NCBI RefSeq assembly: GCF_003073045.1
Contig: NC_037594.1
Span: forward strand, 27,640,737-27,704,736
Source of the DNA: Pomacea canaliculata
Lineage: Eukaryota; Mollusca; Gastropoda; Architaenioglossa; Ampullariidae
Reading direction: 5' to 3'
Length of the DNA stretch: 64,000 nt
The position numbers and the translations under genes are program-made. Every line of letters starts with the position of its first letter. Within the stretch, counting starts at the first letter, position 1. The notes beneath the pieces are model-generated. The model was given only the letters and a program-made list of their open reading frames with translations. It was not told the origin of the DNA and did no database searches. Shown piece by piece: positions 60,401 to 64,000 of this stretch.

Positions 60401-61574
60401 GCCCTTTCGTACTAGTACCAATTAAATCAAGAATCAGACTGCTTATCTTGCAAAAGACATTACAGCCTATAGTCAAGTGCCCTGGGATTAAAGCTATTGA
60501 GATTATCATTGCAATGTTTTATTGAGTTAAATGAAATAAAATTGATTAAATTTCTGTTTAGGATGAAAGGCTACTGCTCCAGTATCAGTTGTCCAAACAT
60601 GATCTGTTTCTTTTCTAGCCTTGTCTGCCCCACAAATTGTTCTTTTTCCTGAATTGATTGGTGTTCAATGTATATTGCAAATTAAAATGCACTTTTTGTG
60701 TTAAGGTAAATGCAAGTGACGAATCTTCTTAAAATAAGTTAAAAGGTGAAGATGGAGTTTTACAGATGCTTGTAGAAAAGTCTTTTTTGAAGAAATATTG
60801 ATTGATTTTGTAGACACTTACTCAAGACAGAATTTTTAGAAATGTACAGTAATTTAGTAGATCATTAATCAGAGGTAAATTTTTTCTTGTCTTAAGTTCA
60901 TTCAGACACATAATTAAATTAGTAACTCAGTAAGTAAAAATGTTTTGTTGACTCTTGTTTATTTTACTATTGTGTCAACACATTTTAGAACAGATGATTG
61001 CAATATTGAGTCTAAACACTGCAATTTGTGACCTTTGCCTTTGGTGGCCGAGCTGTATGCTGCAAATGTAGTCTTTATTGTTGTACTGATTCTGTTTAGT
61101 TTTCTTTAGCAGACACACATTCATGTGACCTTATAAAGTCAACTTAGCTGAAGTAACTTGAAGAAAATATAGTTTAAACTTTAAGAAGAAATTATTGTTC
61201 CTTTTTTTCTTGCTCTTTCCATTTTCCTTTCATATCTGCTGTGGTAGAGTTAAAAGGATTGCGCATCACATTTATAGACGAACGTGACATTCTGATTATT
61301 ACTGTTACATCCCAAAATAAACTGCACAGAAAGTGACATTTCCAAGTCTTTCTATTTTTGTTTTCAGAATAAATAGAAACATGAAGATATAGTCCCAAGT
61401 ATTAATTTGAACTTTATGGAAGCTTATTTCTGTCTCCTGTTGCAGCCGCTTAATACTGGTTACATTGGCATTCTTCTGCCGCCATTAAAGGAACACCAAC
61501 AAGAGACTGAACGGCTACTAACAGAAGATCAGTACCAAGAGGTCTTGCGAGAACGCCAGTCGGCTTGTACGTAA
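54455..61574 (+). CDS. ABITRAM: ABITRAM (actin-binding transcription modulator; FAM206A/Simiate)
   Basis: Five exons in phase: 54455-54590, 54986-55037, 56020-56146, 59786-59932, 61446-61574, giving 196 residues against about 181 in mammals. Family features run in order: PTVVDRYFKKKYG, EDICILIHSNRICIVTLAPS, the conserved NKVSGKGKRGAQWLGP, then YDVCSGIKGQLIEVN, LNTGYIGILLPPL and LLTEDQYQEVLRERQ. The match to the vertebrate protein is collinear throughout, so the call is firm. The vertebrate protein is a small biotinyl-lipoyl-fold-like factor that binds actin and affects transcription and dendrite growth; function in this animal is inferred. The ATG (aaaaATGGCG) is chosen because VDRYF follows at the usual distance. 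A strong donor-like gtaagc overlaps the stop (ACGTAAGC), so an alternative 3' end is possible. Introns are AT-rich and hold several transposon relics. Confidence 0.92.
56240..56830 (-). mobile_element. LINE reverse-transcriptase fragment in ABITRAM intron 3
   Basis: Minus strand carries RT blocks: EIIKAIKPLKSCNAAGSDGI, ETLKADLTATVEMLHSLL, VPADWKLGYLVTLHKKCDL, then in another frame RSCTDHIATLRIIIEQSI and LYMTFVELEKGFDS. These are the RT0-RT2 region motifs of non-LTR elements; the catalytic YXDD block is not present. Frames change several times, so it is an inactive old fragment, antisense to ABITRAM. Confidence 0.8.
57632..58150. mobile_element. Pogo/Tigger-like MITE (519 bp) with TA target duplication
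   Basis: Ends CAGTGTTCCCTCGCTACTTC and, inverted, CAGTGTTCCCTCGTTTATCG, flanked by TA on both sides (57630-57631, 58151-58152). Inner copies of the cgcggattcactacttcgcgg motif repeat near the left end. CAGTG-TCCCTCG termini with TA duplication are typical of Tigger/pogo members of the Tc1-mariner superfamily. The middle is AT-rich with no transposase, so it is non-autonomous. Confidence 0.8.
58735..58907 (-). mobile_element. tRNA-Asp-like SINE in ABITRAM intron 3
   Basis: Minus strand begins ggtgtccattagtatagtgg, close to the D-arm of tRNA-Asp (TTAGTATAGTGG), with cttgtcacc in the anticodon-loop position (GTC) and B box ggttcagatcc. A tRNA-unrelated body follows (acacctgtttgcagggcttg ... gaaaacgcctctg). 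It is a retroposed SINE, not a functional tRNA: the acceptor stem does not pair. Confidence 0.7.
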
Positions 61575-64000
61575 GCGAATGACATAAGGACGACCATGTG
61601 AAGGTAGCGGGGAATAGGAGAAAACTGCGCTTTATTGACAAGAAAATAATGATGTGAGCTGTGGAGACGTTCTTCCTGTGAGGTGCCTTTCAAATGCTGC
61701 CGCTCCACTGACAGTTTTGTGTAGCAAGAACAATTTTAGACCACCTCATGGCAACATATCCACGAAAAACAAAGTTTTGACAGACTTAATATGGGTGTTT
61801 AGGTGTCGTATCAACGCTGCAGGATGCCCTTTGGGAACTGGTGATCCTGGCCAGTTCTTTAGTTCTAGTAAAGCTTTGAGCGAGGTTAGTGTGGTAATCA
61901 GATTGTACGTGAATGGCATGTCTTTCCGGACAAGTGAGCATGGTCGGTGTGCAAGGGAGGGAATCCGTGAGTGGTGTCGGACCCTTTTAATTTTGCTTGA
62001 GTGGTATAATTCTCGAGTGAGGTTTGAGTGGCAGCGACGTACTAGAAAGGCTGTGCATGCTATCCCTATACTCCAGTCAAACTGTGACGTTTGTCTGTTC
62101 TAATGAGTGGCATCGGTCTGTTCTAGTGAGTGGCATCAGTCTGTTCTAACACGGGTGTGAAAGGCATCGCAGTCCTTACGCTGCACCCTGGGTTTTGTGT
62201 GTGTGTTTGTGGGTGACGTGGCCTTGTGACCCTTCACCTTACAAGTACCAGGGTCATCTTGGTGCTCGTTGTGAGGAAATGACTGATAGCCCGTTCGTGT
62301 GACACTGACTGCCTTGCCGTCAGCGTGTTCTTGTGATTTGTCGATTCTTGTCGCCATTTTTGTGAGGTATTGATCCGTGGTCCTCGCCCTGCCCTGGTGA
62401 TGGAGGCAGTGAAGGTCACCAGGGTAGAGAAACCTTGCGCTGTGCACGCACATCGTCTCCGGGACGGCAAGCCACAGGAGTCACAGAGGCCTGACTGCGT
62501 AAAAAAATTAAAATCCCTAATTTATAAATCAGGTACGACAGAACTGTGTACGTGTGTGCATGCGTGTGTGCGCGTGCCTGCCTGCCTGGCAGTACAGACA
62601 TCCCCCAGACATGTCCGTTTGTGTTGTTGCTAATTAGTGATAGGTTGGCGATTGCACTACAAGGCAGAGCGACGTGGCCAAACTTCTCCCGTGACAGGCA
62701 CTCACGAGAAGCATGATCTAATCGGCCCCAGCATCAGGTTGCCGAGCAACTCATCGATCTAACCCTTGTTGAGCACGAGCTACTTCAGTGCACTATACGT
62801 GCCTTGAGCTGTGCGCTGTGATGCTAGTTGTGTGCTGTGGTGCTACTTAAACTGTGTAGTGAGGTGTGACGTGCGCTTTGTGCTGTGGTGCTACTTAAAC
62901 TGTGTCGTGAGGTGTGACGTGTGCTTTGTGCTGCAGTGCTACTTTGTGTGGAGTAGTTTGTTTTAAAGCGAATTTTAGAGCCTGTTGGAGGTGACTGTTG
63001 ATTTAATGTCTGCAGTATGTGTATATATGCAAGGTTTCTTCAGTGTGAACTGATGCTGTAACATCGTGTGCCTTTGCAGCATTCTCCCCACCTCCCTCGC
63101 TCCCGTCATCAGCGGCAACAATCCATCGTCTTAGATAATAAAGGTCATATTCATACTGATAATATGTTTACTAGTTTGCATGTCCGTGTGTGCGCGCGTG
63201 TTTACACTTGCGTTCCGCGCATTGAAATTAGCTGCAGGATTAGATTATTTCAAAACATTCTGAAACATTTAATTTCATGTCAGTTTCGCGGGATAACAAT
63301 ATTTTAAATGATGTTACCATCAGAAATCGCAGTATGTTTTGTGTTGCATTGCCGTGGCTGTCCATGTCATAGCATCGCCATTCACAGCAGGCCTCTTTTC
63401 ACTTCTGTCACTCAACTCTTCCTTTCGCATTCGTCTACCGTGACAGATGGACTGAACATGCTGATTAATGGCAGACGTCACCGTGATTCACATAATTGCA
63501 GTTTGAACCAGCCAGCCGTAAACAAGCGAGTTTGTGCTTTGGACAGGAAAACAGAACAATAATTCGTGTTTTTCTTTTAATCTGAATGAGCCGGGCTTTT
63601 TATTTTTAACTCTAACCACCACCCCACACACCCGCGCGAAGTCTCGGCAAACTAAGGTACCCGACCACACCATGCAATTAAAACTAGCAGACAAATGAGC
63701 ATAACATCTAGTTAAATTGTTTGTGTGCCCAGGGCAGTGCATGATGTCACCTGCTGAACGTCACGGCACCGAGGTCTGAGGCAGGGGAGACAATCTCGAA
63801 TGTGACGCACCGACACTAACAGCTTCACACACCTTGCAACCCGGATGGGCAGGCCGTGCATCAAGGGAACCATTACTCACATCAAACTGCACGGGACACC
63901 GTGGCTTCTCACACTTTGCAATGGTGTCCCGGGTGAAAGGGCCGGCAACGTTTATTTTCGCTGTTGGAAAACGTCGATTCGATGGGGTAGATAGCCACTC
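61575..64000. other. 3' flank of ABITRAM, no gene recognised
   Basis: The first part is probably 3' UTR. A 149-codon frame at 61654-62103 has no recognisable features. A 48-bp repeat is listed separately. Another gene could begin beyond the window edge. Confidence 0.4.
62829..62945. repeat. 48-bp tandem repeat, about 2.5 copies
   Basis: Unit containing gctgtggtgctacttaaact followed by gtgaggtgtgacgtg, repeated with a few changes. Function unknown. Confidence 0.75.

Overview
The window is animal nuclear DNA: AT-rich, intron-rich, full of simple repeats and DNA-transposon, LINE and SINE relics. The gene content (CNBD2-like proteins, a C-type lectin/PAN membrane protein, transcobalamin-type DUF4430 proteins, ABITRAM) together with tRNA-derived SINEs points to a lophotrochozoan, most likely a gastropod mollusc. 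That taxonomic call is an inference. No retroviral, LTR or Polinton-type element was recognised.

Layout. (1) About 0.6-14.3 kb: two head-to-head genes related to cyclic nucleotide-binding domain protein 2. The minus-strand copy is cut by the left window edge. It carries a coding 48-bp minisatellite and a pair of 74-nt sister exons. The plus-strand copy is nearly complete, with 12 exons found and in phase, and encodes two degenerate cNMP-binding folds. (2) 14.3-18.9 kb: non-coding repeats. (3) 19.03-19.83 kb: one uninterrupted, GC-rich coding exon for a two-pass membrane protein with a dispanin/CD225-like C-terminus. (4) 20-31 kb: mostly non-coding, with a tandem ~295-bp repeat interrupted by a hAT-type element and a LINE 3' end, plus a few unassigned coding-like exons. 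(5) 31.5-35.7 kb: a plus-strand, single-pass lectin/PAN membrane protein. (6) 37.2-53.6 kb: a minus-strand tandem array of four small genes with the DUF4430 (transcobalamin C-terminal-like) fold. The outer two have signal peptides. The middle two start from 11-nt first coding exons and have none. (7) 54.45-61.57 kb: plus-strand ABITRAM (FAM206A/Simiate) orthologue in five exons, its introns holding a LINE fragment, a pogo/Tigger-like element and a tRNA-derived SINE. (8) 61.6-64 kb: 3' flank with no gene recognised.

The strongest leads are the equal-length, equal-phase 74-nt exon pair (a mutually exclusive splicing candidate), the four-gene DUF4430 cluster in which two members lost their leader, the altered phosphate-binding cassettes of the CNBD2-like protein, and two full-length copies of a TTAA-flanked, THAP-derived transposon in opposite orientation. 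Exon boundaries were read by eye from GT/AG signals and phase; no transcript or database evidence was available.
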